DNA of 64,000 nt from Talpa occidentalis (Eukaryota > Chordata > Mammalia > Eulipotyphla > Talpidae). Within the stretch, counting starts at the first letter, position 1, and each line of letters opens with the position of its first letter. Location of the stretch: contig NW_023601433.1 of the NCBI RefSeq assembly GCF_014898055.3, positions 71,221,683 through 71,285,682 on the forward strand, in the 5' to 3' direction. Shown here one piece after another: positions 45,888 to 56,822 of this stretch. The notes under the pieces are model-generated. The model was not told the origin of the DNA. It worked only from the letters and a program-made list of their open reading frames with translations, and searched no databases. A program made the position numbers and the translations under genes.

Positions 45888-46743
45888 GGTCCGCAGAAGC
45901 AAGCGCCCCTCGAGATGACTCCTGCCGGCGTGAGTCTGGCGGCCGCTGTCCTTTGCCTCTGGAGCTGGGCCGGCCTGGCTGCCGGGGACCGGGTGTACAT
46001 ACACCCCTTCCACCTCCTCGTCTACAGCAAGAGCAGCTGTGACCAGCTGGAGAAATCCAATGCGGAGACACCCAACGACCCGACCTTCATCCCCGTCCCG
46101 ATTCAGGCCAAGACATCCCCTGTGAACGAGGAGGCCCTGCGGCAGCAGCTGGTGGTGGCCGCCCAGAAGCTGGAGGCGGAAGACAAGTTGAGGGCGGCCG
46201 AGGTGGGCATGCTGCTCAACTTCATGGGCTTCCGCATGTACAAGGTGCTGAGCGAGACCTGGAGCAAGGCCGCGGGGGCAGTGCTCTCCCCCACAGCTCT
46301 CTTCGGCACCCTGGCCTCTTTCTACCTGGGAGCCTCGGACCCCACGGCCAGCAGCCTGCAGGTGTTCCTGGGGGTCCCTGGGGAGATCAAGGGCTGCACT
46401 TCCAGGCTGGATGGCCACAAGGTCCTCTCGGCTCTGCAGACCATCCAGGGCCTCCTGGTCGCCCAGGGCGGGGCTCAGGGCCAGGCCAGACTGCTCCTGT
46501 CCACCGTGGTGGGGCTGTTCACAGCTCCGGGACTGCGCCTGAAGCAGCCGTTTGTGCTGGGCTTGGCTCCCTTCGCCCCTGTCACCCTCCCACGCTCTCT
46601 AGACTTGGCCATGGACCCCGATCTCGCGGCTGAGAAGATCAACAGGTTCGTGCAGGCGGTGACAGGGTGGAAAATGAACAGGCCCTTGACGGCTGTCAGT
46701 CCAGACAGCACCCTGCTCTTCAACACATATGTCCACTTCCAAG
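45888..46743 (+). CDS. AGT: AGT exon 2: signal peptide, angiotensin I, serpin N-half
   Basis: The exon starts after ATTTCAG and ends CAAG|GTAGGA, leaving phase 1. The start codon is ATG 45915-45917. It encodes [20 protein letters not shown], a 24-residue signal peptide, then [10 protein letters not shown] (residues 25-34, 45987-46016) followed by LVYS, so renin cuts Leu34-Leu35. Cys42 (mature 18) and Cys161 (mature about 137) match the redox-sensitive disulfide pair. Serpin core segments such as [39 protein letters not shown] and [15 protein letters not shown] follow. The upstream human ATG, 9 codons before, is replaced: GGTATGCGG in human is GGTCCGCAG here. The N-terminal human glycosylation site is absent. 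Confidence 0.97.
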
Positions 46744-46924
46744 GTAGGACAAAGCCTTCATGGGCTCTGCCCCGGGGCTGGCCTCAGAGGGCGGGAGTTC
46801 CCAGTCTCCGTGGTTTGACTGGCTGGGTGGGCCAGGCCATGGAGCTGGGCAGGTGGATGTGAGGAAGTACCTGGAGACCACCCTCAATGAGGATAACAGG
46901 GGCTGCCCCACTGGGCTCCTTGGT

Positions 46925-47115
46925 TGAACAGCTGCCCTACTATGTGCAGCTACTATGCTGCATCCTTTTACTTTCATCATTTAATCCTCTTGTGATGCAG
47001 TGAAGAGTTGCTACTAATTTTGCTTACTGGTGAAGAATATAGTCTCAGAGAAACAAAATGATTTGCTCAAGGTGGCACAGCCACAAAGGGGACCCGGGGA
47101 TCAAGTCCCACATCT
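46925..47115 (+). repeat. MIR, 3' part
   Basis: TTCATCATTTAATCCTCTTG, GTCTCAGAGAAACAAAATGA, TTTGCTCAAGGTGGCACAGC and CAAGTCCCACATCTCCTGAC are the canonical antisense-type MIR/L2-like series. In AGT intron 2. Confidence 0.75.
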
Positions 47116-47459
47116 CCTGACCCTGCGGCTCAGCTCCACCCTCAGTAGGGATGAGTCCTGTCTCTTGAGAAAGGTAGTTTCCTGTCTCTTGAAGTCACCA
47201 TCTCAGGCCAAAATAACTGGTCTGTCTGCTTGCACGTTAGGAGGGGTCGTTACCAAAAAATCCCGACTACACAAACTCATTCAACAAATAGTCACTGAGG
47301 ATTTGTTACTTGTCAGATTCTGGGCTGGCTGGGTTTTCATCCGCCAAGTAAGAAGGATGTGCTGGTCCTAAGCCCGGATCACTTGTTCAACAGGGGAGAA
47401 GAATCCTGTGGGCAAATTCCTAGACCACAAAACTGCAGGTGCAGTTGTTCTTGGAAGGT

Positions 47460-47760
47460 GCTCTGGGGCTTAGAGCACCCACAGTAGGGTTGCTGGTTAG
47501 TGGACATAAGGATTGGGGGCTACAAGGGGACAAATGCCTCCAAGTTCAGGGTGAACAGGAGAACAGGAACAAGAACAGGAGCAGCCTTGTTTGACCAGAG
47601 TTTAGAAGGAAAACGTGGGACCAGAGCAGGCAGGACTGGGAAGATGGACTGGGGCCAGATTAGAGAGTGCATGTGGTGCTGGGAAGGTTGGGAGTTCATT
47701 GGTGAGTAGGTGTTTGAGAGGAGAAACCTGCTCAGAGGTCATCCAGGCAGCCTGTGCTGT
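47460..47760 (+). repeat. L2-type fragment
   Basis: GCCAGATTAGAGAGTGCATG, GGTGAGTAGGTGTTTGAGAG and CAGAGGTCATCCAGGCAGC resemble the L2 3' region. Much diverged. Confidence 0.4.
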
Positions 47761-48789
47761 GTGGCTTGCAGGCAGGAGGTCCACTGGAAGGTGATGAAAT
47801 ACTGCCAGCAAATTCTCCCAGGAGCATGTGCTAAAATAGTGGCTTTGCAACTTGATGGGGGGTTGGGGGGTGCACTTAAGGGACATTTATGAGACTCAGG
47901 ACTAACCTTGATGATGATGATGAGACCATGTGTAACCTTGTGGGGGGCAGGCAGCCAAGTGAGCGAGTGGTAAAAAGGTTACAGAGCCCATTACACCTTT
48001 TTACTCTAATATCCTGGAAGTCTGTACAAGCTCCTGGGGAAAAGACCTTCAGTCTGCCTTTGGGAGCAGGGGGAAGAAGATAGGTCTGAAATCATTGAGG
48101 ACCCAGCACTGTCAGGTCATGGCAGCAGAGTCCAGTGCAGGGGCCATCCCGCTCGAGACCACACTCCATGGGGGACAGGGAGGCCACGGGCTTGGCCTAC
48201 CGTTCCTCAGAGGAGCCATGGGAGAAACTGAGCTAGTCACGCCCCCGCCTAAAGATAAAGCCAGGAAACCACTGGTGTCCCCAGTGAGGCCCCACTCTGG
48301 AAAAGTGCCTGCCTGCATGAGACACATGCTAAGCTAGTCAAGAGGGGGAGAGAGGAAGGAGGGCACTTAGAAGGAAAACAGACACCCCTGTGCTCGCCCA
48401 GCCTCCACCCCTTCCCGCCTCTGCTCTTGCTTTTGAATCTCTCCCTGCCTGGAGTTTCTGGCTAATGCGCACCCCTTCCTGCCCACCCATGCCTTGTCTG
48501 CTTTTGAAATTGGCCGTTTGTCTGAGCGCGCTAGGTTCCCCTTAGCCAGCCTCCCGGCAGCACCCACCTGGCCAAGCGCGACTCGGGGCCTCGGAGCCCA
48601 TGGGCTCCACGCTGGCCTCTGTCCAGCACTTGCTGTCACCCCAAGCTGGGTGCTGGCCCTGGCGGGTCCCACAACACCCTGAGAGTTGACTTAACCCTGA
48701 GAGATGGACTGAACCTTGGGCTGAGGGTGGAGCACTGTGTTCCTCAGGTGGGTGGGAAGGATGGGCAGCTGCCCTGTTTCGGATTCCGA

Positions 48790-49560
48790 TGTCTTTTTGG
48801 AGGTGGTATCCTTTGTTGATGGAAAAAATAGCTTTTTTTCCCTCTAAACAAACTTATAGGCCTCCTGGCAGGCGGGGTGGCAGCCGTGGAGGAGGGCGCA
48901 GCAGCTCTCGCTCACCCTCTCAGGAGCGCGCTTATCCGCCAAAGCGCTTGGGCCCAAAGAACAAGGAGGCCACTGGTCTAGCCCCCTCCCACGGGAGCCC
49001 AGGAGCCGGAGCCAGTCAGCACGCTCCCACCAGGAGTCCTGTCCTGCCCGCTCTGGGGAGCCCTCTGATTCAGTAGAAAGGGGGTGCGCTCTGACTCTTC
49101 AAACTGCCTCTACTCAGACTCCCCAGTGCCAGGTGCCCGGGGGCCACCTTACTCTCCTAGAAACAGCCCCCCAACGTGTCTTCAAGGAGAGAGGCCCACA
49201 GAGGGAGAGGGCACTGGCGTGGTGGTCACACAGACACCGGTGCCAGCGCCTTCGCGAGAGTTTGCTGGCGCGAGGGGAGAGTCACCCTGCCCTCGAGGTC
49301 CAGCACAAGGGCGTACGTCAGCACCGGGCACCCCCGGGCCGGGTGTCTGTCCCTGGCTTCCCCGGGCATGAGACGTGTAGCCTTCATTCCAAGGGGCACT
49401 GCACTCTGGACCGCGAGATGGAGAAAGCACAGAGGAGGCCCGCGGTCTGCCAGGCTGGCTCTGTGTGAAATGAGCTCACGCCGAGGTCGTGCAGGGCGGC
49501 GACCGATGACAGGTGCTCCCGTGGCGGACTCGGGCGGCGGAGCACCTGTCCTGACCCAGA
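48790..49560 (+). other. GC-rich stretch of AGT intron 2, origin unknown
   Basis: Several overlapping open frames and raised CpG. One (48789-49076) reads Arg/Gly/Ser-rich (RRGGSRGGGRSSSRSP). That composition could come from a retrocopy of an RGG/RS protein or from GC bias. I cannot match it to a gene and do not call it coding. Confidence 0.3.
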
Positions 49561-49790
49561 GAATGTAGTTCACCCGCAGCAGCAGGTGTGAACCCCAGTG
49601 TGACCCATGGACTCTGGGGATGATGTGGGGTCAACGTAGGGTCATCGGTTGTGACAAATGTCTCCCTCTGGGGCATGTTGCTGGGGGGGAGACTACGCGT
49701 GTGTGGGAGTAGGGGGAATAGCTACTTCTTCATTTTTCTGTAAGCCTAAAACTGCTATAAAAAATAAAATTTATTTAAAAACAAAAAGTG
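49560..49790 (+). repeat. Old L1 3' end fragment
   Basis: GACTCTGGGGATGATGTGGG, GTAGGGTCATCGGTTGTGAC, AAATGTCTCCCTCTGG and CCTAAAACTGCTATAAAAAA, followed by an A-rich end, follow an L1M-type 3' UTR. AGT intron 2. Confidence 0.7.
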
Positions 49791-50179
49791 AGCATGGCAG
49801 AGCATGATTTTCCTGGCCAGGACCGATCAGGATTGGCAGTTGCCTGGTCGGTTACTACTGAGGTACATTCCTTAAGCTCTCTGGGTCTCCTCTGAGGGCC
49901 TTAGCTGAGGTGACAGGTTAACCCCCAGGGCCTGACACGCCCTGTGTCGTCAGCATGGACAGCTAAGGAGCTCAGATTGGGCTCGGCTCCTGGGGAAGTG
50001 CACAGTGGTCTGGGGTACTCTGGGGGTGCCCTGGGAAGAGAGATGGGACAGGAGCAGGGTCCTCAGCCAACCTAGGTCTCAGCTCTCAGCTGCTGCTGCC
50101 TCCTGGCTCCTAGTGCCCCCAGCAATGCGCCCACCCTCCACCTACCCCTGCTCACTGACCTGTCTCCTCTTGTCTCCAG

Positions 50180-50447
50180 GAAAGATGAAAGGATTTTCCC
50201 GGCTGGCTGGACTCCAGGACTTCTGGGTGGATAACACCACCTCAGTGGCAGTCCCCATGCTCTCGGGCACGGGCACCTTCCGGCACTGGAACGATGCCCA
50301 GAACAACCTGTCTGTGACCCGCGTGCCACTCAGCGAGAATGCCTGCCTGCTGCTGATCCAGCCGCACTGCCCCTCCGACCTGCGGAAGGTGGAGGCCCTC
50401 ACTTTCCAGCACGACTTCCTGATGTGGATGAAGAACCTGTCTCCCCA
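50180..50447 (+). CDS. AGT: AGT exon 3 (serpin core)
   Basis: A 268-base exon, acceptor TGTCTCCAG, donor CCCCA|GTATGT. It begins (G)[18 protein letters not shown], then [45 protein letters not shown] and [14 protein letters not shown]. Same length as human exon 3. DNTTS and NNLS supply N-glycosylation sequons, with a third possible in NLSP. Confidence 0.96.
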
Positions 50448-51104
50448 GTATGTCTCCCAGAAACTGCTTGGAACCTCAGGGCTGCTCCCCCTGCAAAGGG
50501 GTGCTGTGTGGGGCCTTCTGCCCTCCAGTGGGAGGGGCCCAGGATGACCATGTGGCAGGTTTTGGCTGTGCCCTGGCCAGGGAGCAGGTGGAACCGTGGT
50601 GTGGTGGCAACAGATGGGGGGCTGCTGGTGCTCCAGAGTGGAAGGCCTGGCTCCCAGCCTCCATCATCTCTCCACCCATCTATTGAGCTAGCTTTCACCA
50701 TATCGACTCTGTGTCTGCATTCTGGAGGGGCCAGGGAGATGGGGAAGCATGCTTTCCTTGTGCTTATATTTACCCACCGTGTGGAGACCCAGACACATTT
50801 CAATATGCCCTGTGGGAGCAGCCCTTTTTGATGCCACTCCACTCATGTGCACAGTTAGATGCACCCCAAAAGCTTCTTGGGGCTTGATTTCCCAGGAGGG
50901 TTTGGACCCCTCTAAAAGACTGGGAATGGAGATTTCTTGGGGTGCTGCCTTGAATCCAGATCTCCCTTGCTTTGCTGCCCAAATTATTTGCTCCTCTTTC
51001 CTACGGTGATGGAACCATGCATCACCTTCCACTGCTGCACTAGGCTTGCCCGGCACCAAGGGACACTGGTGACCTGCTCATGTCAGCTCCTTTGTTCATT
51101 TTTT

Positions 51105-51605
51105 TTTTTTAATTGTGGTAAACAAGTGTCATGAACTTTGCCATTTGAGCCATTTTTACATGTTTAATTGTGGCACTAAATACATTCATATTGTTTTGCA
51201 GCCATCACCAACCTTCATCTCTATAACCTATTCATCAGTCCAAACAAACTTTGTACCCATTAAACACCAACTCTCCACTCCTCCACCCCCTACCCGAACC
51301 CTGGCCCGCCCCACCCTCTAGTCCCTGGCTACCACCACTCTATGTTGTCTGTATGAATTTGACTGCTTGAGGTGCCTCAGATAAGTAGAGTCACACAATA
51401 ATTGTCCTTCTGTGACTGACATTTCATTAAGCATCATGCCTTCAAGGCTCGCCTATGTGTCAAAATTTCCTTTTTTAAGGCTGACTAATATTTCCTTCTA
51501 TGGACATACCACACTTTGGCTATCCATACATCCATGCACAGACACTGGGTCACTTGTACCTTTTGGGTGGTGTGGATACTGCTGCCATAGACATGATGTA
51601 CTGCC
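51105..51605 (-). repeat. Old L1 fragment, antisense
   Basis: TTAATTGTGGTAAACAAGTG, CAGCCATCACCAACCTTCAT, CCTGGCTACCACCACTCTAT and TTCTATGGACATACCACACT match the reverse complement of an old L1 3' UTR/ORF2 end as I remember it. AGT intron 3. Confidence 0.65.
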
Positions 51606-51966
51606 AACTCTGTAGGGTTCTGTGTGTCACTGGAGACAATCATGGCTCTAGGGATGCCAGGGGCAGGCAGAGGCTTTACGTGCAGGTCCATGAAGTTGGT
51701 GTATGCAATAGTTTTAGCACAAAGGCTGACACTGTTCATTTCCCCCATGTCTCTCTCTTCCAAGGGGGTCTTTGAATCAAGAACACTGCACAAAGGTAGA
51801 TAGTAGGACAGGATGCACTATTAGGATAACAGCAGTTTTTAATTATCCAAGGAGTACACCTTCAGCTACTAAATAAAGAACAGAGCAAAGATAACTATTC
51901 ACACTCAGTCACCCAGGGGCCCTTGCTGTTAGATGCTGTACATCTTCCTCACGGTATTTCAGGGGA

Positions 51967-52850
51967 TGCCGGAGACGAGCTTTCGGCAAAATGTCGGGTC
52001 AGGTGTCCCTGAAAGGATGAGGGGGCCTAGGCCAAACTTTCTTAAGGGCTGAAGGGAAGGGGAGTGAGGCAGACACAGACACTCTTATTTTGGTGTAAGC
52101 ATCTCCTGCTGAGGGTCTCAGCGGGTCTTTATTTATACCTTAAGGCAAGAGATGGGATTACATCATCATATGCATAGAAGCAAAACGAAACAATAAGTAC
52201 ATTCCTTTCCCATAGACATTTTGTCGCCTACGTGTTCTTAAGAAAAGAAACTACCTTAAAAGTTAATAGATAATTAAAACTTAGATGCATTATTTCAGCC
52301 TAAACAACTACCTAGGTCAGCTAACAGTCCTTGGTGCCGCCCTGTCGCCAAGGCTGCCCTATCAGGAGACATCTCCTCTATCTATATGGCTTATACTTAG
52401 AGACCAGTTGCTTTCCGGGAATCAGTTATTAGCATTTTTTCCTACCTAGAAACTCCTGGTGTCATCCACTTTCGGATTCGTTACAAGGCTTCTTTACAGA
52501 ACTTCCATATGAGGAATATTATGACCAGCTCTGGGTTGCTTATCAGACATGCCCTTGCACAATAATTATTTCCCATTGTCAAGTGGGCCAAATTATTCAG
52601 TGTTTAATTTTAAGCAAGTAATTTTCCACGCCATGTACTTACAATATTCTTATACGTATAATTTATTGCCCAATGTATTTACTGAGAAGTTCTTTCTTAT
52701 TATGACCAAGAACAAAAAACAAAGGGATGTTTAATCTTCAGCCCCACAGTGTGAGACTCTTTAAAAGTCTTCGGCCCCACGGTGTGAGGCCCTTTTCTTA
52801 GCTGCTTGCCAGTGTCTTACCTGGCTGGGGCAACAAGGCCACCTGCAGCA
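51967..52850 (-). mobile_element. Solo LTR in AGT intron 3, antisense to AGT
   Basis: This is the same LTR as 28463-29376, in the opposite orientation. Minus-strand reading starts TGCTGCAGG and ends CTCCGGCA. The target duplication is AGGGGA (51961-51966) and AGAGGA (52851-52856), one mismatch. Length 884 bases. Its own TATAAATAAA stretch points away from AGT exon 4. LTRs can carry promoter or poly(A) activity. Here the orientation is antisense, so premature termination of AGT RNA is unlikely. Confidence 0.92.
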
Positions 52851-53179
52851 AGAGGACATGAGGTATTTTATTGTATCTATTGCTGAAAATTTCCCAGAAC
52901 AACCTAACTGGGTGACAACCTAATGTCCCCTTCCTTGGGCCCACTTGACAATGGGAAATAATTACTGTGCAAGGGCATGTCTGATAAGCAACCCAGAGCT
53001 GGTCATAATATTCCTTATATGGAAGTTCCATAAAGAAGCCTTGTAGCGAATCAGAAAGTGGATTATGCCAGGAGTTTCTAGGTAGAAAAAAGTTCTAATA
53101 ACTGATTCCCGGAAAGCAACTGGTCTCTAACTGTAAGTCATATAGATAGAGGAGATGTCTCCTGATAGTGTAGCGTTGG
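52348..53179. repeat. Inverted repeat: two LTR arms of about 242 bp
   Basis: 52938-53179 is a partial copy of the LTR (from GGCCCACTTGAC to GATAGTGTAGCGTTGG) in plus orientation. It is complementary to 52348-52589 inside the intact minus-strand LTR. The arms are about 90% alike and separated by a 348-base spacer. Shared variants (AATAATTA, GATAAGCAACCC) tie the partial arm to this LTR more than to the 28 kb copy. In AGT pre-mRNA the arms could pair as a long hairpin ending about 100 bases before exon 4. Confidence 0.85.
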
Positions 53180-53217
53180 TCCTCCAGTGAGCCTTCTTGG
53201 TCCTCCAGTGAGCCTTC
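53176..53217. repeat. 21-base tandem duplication at the LTR-arm edge
   Basis: A unit that begins TTGGTCCTCCAGTG occurs twice in a row (53176-53196, 53197-53217). Its first bases overlap the end of the inverted LTR arm. It may mark the repair junction. Confidence 0.85.
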
Positions 53218-53282
53218 TAGATACGACCGGGACCTCACAGTGGGCCACTGGGAACCTTCCTAACTGTGTGTCACCTCCCCAG

Positions 53283-53427
53283 GGTCATCCGCTTGACCAT
53301 CCCCCAGTTGGTGCTGCGAGGGTCCTATGACCTACAGGATCTGCTCACCCAGTCCAAGCTGTCCACCCTGCTGGGTTCTGAGGCGAACCTGGGCAAGATC
53401 AGTGATGCCAACCTCAGAGTCGGAAAG
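53283..53427 (+). CDS. AGT: AGT exon 4
   Basis: A 145-base exon, acceptor CTCCCCAG, donor GGAAAG|GTACCA. With CA from exon 3 it begins Q, then [40 protein letters not shown] and DANLRVGK. Same length as in human. The acceptor survives although repeat sequence comes within about 65 bases of it. Confidence 0.96.
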
Positions 53428-54132
53428 GTACCATGGGGGCCCATTCTGCTTGGGCCTGACAGGGTTTCTGTGTTTCCTCGGGGAAGAGGGTCTAGGTGGG
53501 ACAGCCACAGAGGAAGCTTCAGGGAGGAAGGTCCAGGGTAGGAGGGAGAGCAGAGCATGGCCAGGTGAGTGTGCCCTGCATGGGAGAGAAGTGGCCAGAG
53601 CTTCCTAGGGCTTTCCAGGGACAGGTGGAGCATGACAAAACCCGCCCTACCATGTGTTCTGAGATGGCCTGCCTAGCCTTGAGTTCCTCCCCAGGTCCTA
53701 AGCATGGGTGCTGCTAGCATCTAGAGTCAGTGACCCCAGACAGCACCTTGCTGCAGAGAAACATTCAGTAAACTGTCCAGGGCCAGCTGCCAGTGCACCC
53801 TGTAGCTGAGGAGTCTGGATGTTCTGAACACCATGGGAGGTGCAGAAGAGAAAATGGGGTGCCTCAGTCCTATCCTGGAGAGCACTGTTGGGGAGGGCCC
53901 TGGTGCTGACTGTGCTAAATTAGTGGAATGATCCACAGCAGAAGTTCTGAGGAGCTGGCTGGGGTGGTGGAGTCTGGCTGGTTTGAGGGGTACATTAGGG
54001 AGGTAAATTGGGTGGAGTGAGCGGCGCTGAGGGGCATGCATGCTTCCTGGGGGCAACCCGGCACAGTCACCCTGCACCCTCTCCCGGTCCCACTGGCCTC
54101 TGGGAGTGAGCCCCATGCTTGCTGTTTTGCAG

Positions 54133-54905
54133 GTGCTGAACAGCATCCTTTTTGAACTGGAAGCAGATGAGGGAGAGCAGCCCACAGAGTCTGCCCAGCA
54201 GCAGGTCACGCCTGAAGCCTTAGAGGTGACCATGAACACCCCGTTCCTGTTTGCCATTTACGAGCGAGACTCGGGTGCTCTCCACTTTCTGGGCCGCGTG
54301 ACCAACCCACTGAACACGGAGTGAGGCCTGCCCACCTCTGGGAGGCGCTGTGTCTGCGAGAGGGCCAGACACCAACTTGTCACCTGCTGCCAGCCTTGAG
54401 CCTTTTCCTCCCACCAGTCAGCTGAGAGCTGGGGGAAGCCTTTTCTCCTTGGGAAACACGCTGCTGCGTCTAATGAGCAGCAGAAACTGCTGGCATCACC
54501 CCCAGGGTCCTCGGGTTTATCTTGGGGAGCATGGGGGCGGGTGCTGAGGACCAGGTTTAGCATAAGACTACTATTCTGGGAAGAGTTCCAACAGACCAAT
54601 CTGTTTGTGAAGGCCAAAAATGGTTTCCTTTTAAATTGAGAACAGAAATTGGGCTTTAACATTAAAAAATACATATGCCTTGGGTTTATATTTAGTTTAT
54701 TGAAGTTGAGCATGACTTGCCTTAGTTGTTTTTTGGTTTCTAGGTTTTTCTTCTCGACCACTAGTCTCGATACTTGTGCTCTTTTGAAAAACACATTATG
54801 AAAAATACCATCATCTGAACTTGTAATAGAATGTAACTTGTATTAGAATGTAATACCATGGCTGCTTATCCCTTGTGTTATTAATAAATGCTTTGTAACA
54901 ATGAG
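54133..54905 (+). CDS. AGT: AGT exon 5: C-terminus, stop and 3' UTR
   Basis: Acceptor TTTTGCAG|GTGCTG. It encodes [60 protein letters not shown] and NTE, stop TGA at 54322-54324. FLFAIYE and FLGRV are the serpin C-terminal strands. The reactive-loop region lacks the hinge needed for protease inhibition, as in all angiotensinogens. The 3' UTR runs to AATAAA at 54883-54888, with cleavage expected near 54900-54910. Confidence 0.96.
54883..54888 (+). terminator. AGT: AGT poly(A) signal
   Basis: AATAAA in TTATTAATAAATGCTTTGTA, 560 bases after the stop codon. Human AGT has a 3' UTR of similar length. Confidence 0.85.
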
Positions 54906-54986
54906 TAAAAAGAAAAATTCCATCTTTTACTTAGCCACAGAACACATACAGGAAGTCCACCTTTGTCATCCACTGAGACTGACTTT

Positions 54987-55304
54987 ATTTTTTTTTATAG
55001 AGGCATGTTTTTATTTATTTATTTATTTGTTTGTTTGTTTGTTTTGTTTTGTTTATACAAGCACTGGGTACAGTCAGAAGTGCGGGAGGGTGAGAGAATC
55101 CACCAGAGCCAGAGCAGGGAGCAGAGCAGGCAGAAGGACCGAAGTACACTGCTGAGGGGAGCAGCGGGCGGCAGGAGAGGTCTGCACGCCATGTGGGACC
55201 CTCCTCCGGTGGCCGGGGAGCAGCTGGGGATCGAACTGGCGCTGCAGAGGCCGTGGGCAGCTTCGCAACCCAGCGCTCAACTGCTGCGCCACCAGGGAGG
55301 CCCC
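54987..55304 (-). mobile_element. tRNA-derived SINE, minus strand, perfect target duplication
   Basis: Long (ATTT)/(GTTT) tail on the left, GC-rich body and head GGGGGCCTCCCTGGTGGCGC. The 16-base duplication CACTGAGACTGACTTT lies at 54971-54986 and 55305-55320. About 80 bases past the AGT poly(A) signal. Confidence 0.95.
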
Positions 55305-56007
55305 CACTGAGACTGACTTTTAAGAGAAATGATAGACATTGATAGCAAGACCTCAAATAATGTGGTTTTATTTAACATTTGAGTTGGGATTCTTGAGGGT
55401 TTTTTTCCTTCCTCAATGTGATGATGGAACAACATTGAGTGAAATGACTGTGTTCCAGGATTTGCTGTATTTGCAATGTAGCTGATGGACCAATCGCACA
55501 AAAGTGCTTTCTACAACTGTAAGCCATACTTTAGGGGGAATTTCCACAGAAGGAGCGGGCCAGTACTTAGCCATCATATGGAGAGGTTTTAGGGGATGTA
55601 TTTTTCTGGATGCTGACATTCCTAAGCAGCAGTGACTGTATGTGAGATGGGCATTTGGGGGTCACTGTGCCCCCACGCTATAGAGAAGGAATGGAAGAGC
55701 AGCACACATGCACTTCCACTTTCTGGGCCGCATGGCAGAGGGAGGCTTGCTGATCTTGCTTTGACCCAGTGAAATCCATTTCTGACTCCTGGCCATAAAA
55801 CTATAAGAAAAAACATCTGCACTGTTTTAAGTCAGAGTTTCATGGTCATTTGTGACAGTTGTGAAAGGAACTCCTACATCCAACTTGACTCCTGCACTCA
55901 GAGACATCACCCAGGGGCATCACAGGCAGGTGTCCTCTCAAAGTTGCTCCCCCACCTTCCAGGCTTTTCCCTTTAGTATTGTCCTCAGGGGCTAGGGCTA
56001 TCATTTA

Positions 56008-56270
56008 TTTATTTTAAAGATTTATTTATGCAAGAACTGGGGTACAGGTCAGAGGCGTGGGAGGGTGAGAGAATTCACCAGAGAGAGCAGGGAGCAGAAC
56101 AGGCAGATGACCGAAGACACTGCTGAGGGGAGCAGCTGGTGGGCGAGGCAGGAGAGGTGTGGTGCACCATGTGGGTTTCTTCCTGGCCGGCTGGGATCGA
56201 ACCTGCCCTGCAGAGGCTATGGGCAGCTTCACAGCGCAGCGCTCAACCTGCTGCGCCACCTGGGAAGCCC
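56008..56270 (-). mobile_element. tRNA-derived SINE, minus strand
   Basis: Head GGGCTTCCCAGGTGGCGCAG on the minus strand, with B box GGTTCGATCCC. The flanks TAGGGCTATCATTTA (55993-56007) and TAGTGCTATCATTTA (56271-56285) are the target duplication with one difference. Confidence 0.95.
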
Positions 56271-56822
56271 TAGTGCTATCATTTAAAAGACCAGTGACCT
56301 TACAGGCCACTGGCACTAGAGCTAAGGAGGTGAAATGTCCCAGTGGAAGTTTCTGAAAGCACCTCAGTTTGCAGTGCCTTTGGGATACGGTTGCACCCAC
56401 CTGCCGTGACACAAGGAGCCCCCAGACACAGGCCACAGATGATGCGTCACAGCTTGAATTCACATGACCAGTCACTTCCTTCCAGGGTACAGATGAACTT
56501 GAGCAAGAGGGGAGCATCCCTGATTATCCCCAGACTTCCCAGGATGGAAGCAGGAGTGACCTCTGCTCCTGAGGGGATGAACAAAACACAGCACCCAAGA
56601 GCTCTGCTCTGCTGCCCGGAGTAGGCTGCCCCCCAGGCATCCTGCCCCCTTGCCTAGGTGCATCAGTCCCTGGGCAGGGAATCTGCTCACTAGGCAGTCC
56701 CAAGGGGCCTTCCTGGTACCAGTTTTACTTGGGCTTATCTTTCACTACACCAGGCATTTCCTGGATCTTCTACCCTCTAAGGGTCGCGATGGGAGTTCAG
56801 GGTGCAGGAGGGGTCAGTGCTT

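Larger units (their letters stand above)
41769..54905 (+). other. AGT: AGT gene (angiotensinogen), complete
   Basis: Angiotensinogen is the liver-secreted, non-inhibitory serpin (SERPINA8) from which renin releases angiotensin I. Five exons: 41769-41803 (non-coding), 45888-46743, 50180-50447, 53283-53427 and 54133-~54905. Coding parts of 829, 268, 145 and 192 bases sum to 1434, i.e. 477 residues plus stop, close to the 476 of human counted from its second ATG. All introns start GT and end AG. Exons 3 and 4 have the human lengths. Intron 2 and the 3' flank carry MIR, L1 and SINE insertions; intron 3 carries an LTR. Nothing suggests loss of function. Confidence 0.97.

Noticed and set aside
45801..45914. 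Frame open from an ATG 38 codons before the AGT start
   Set aside because: This part is intron 1. The acceptor TTTCAG at 45882-45887 and conserved exon start GGTCCGCAGAAG place the exon at 45888.
28463..52850. The two LTRs as the ends of one 24-kb provirus
   Set aside because: They are in opposite orientation, each has its own 6-base target duplication, and no gag, pol or env lies between them.
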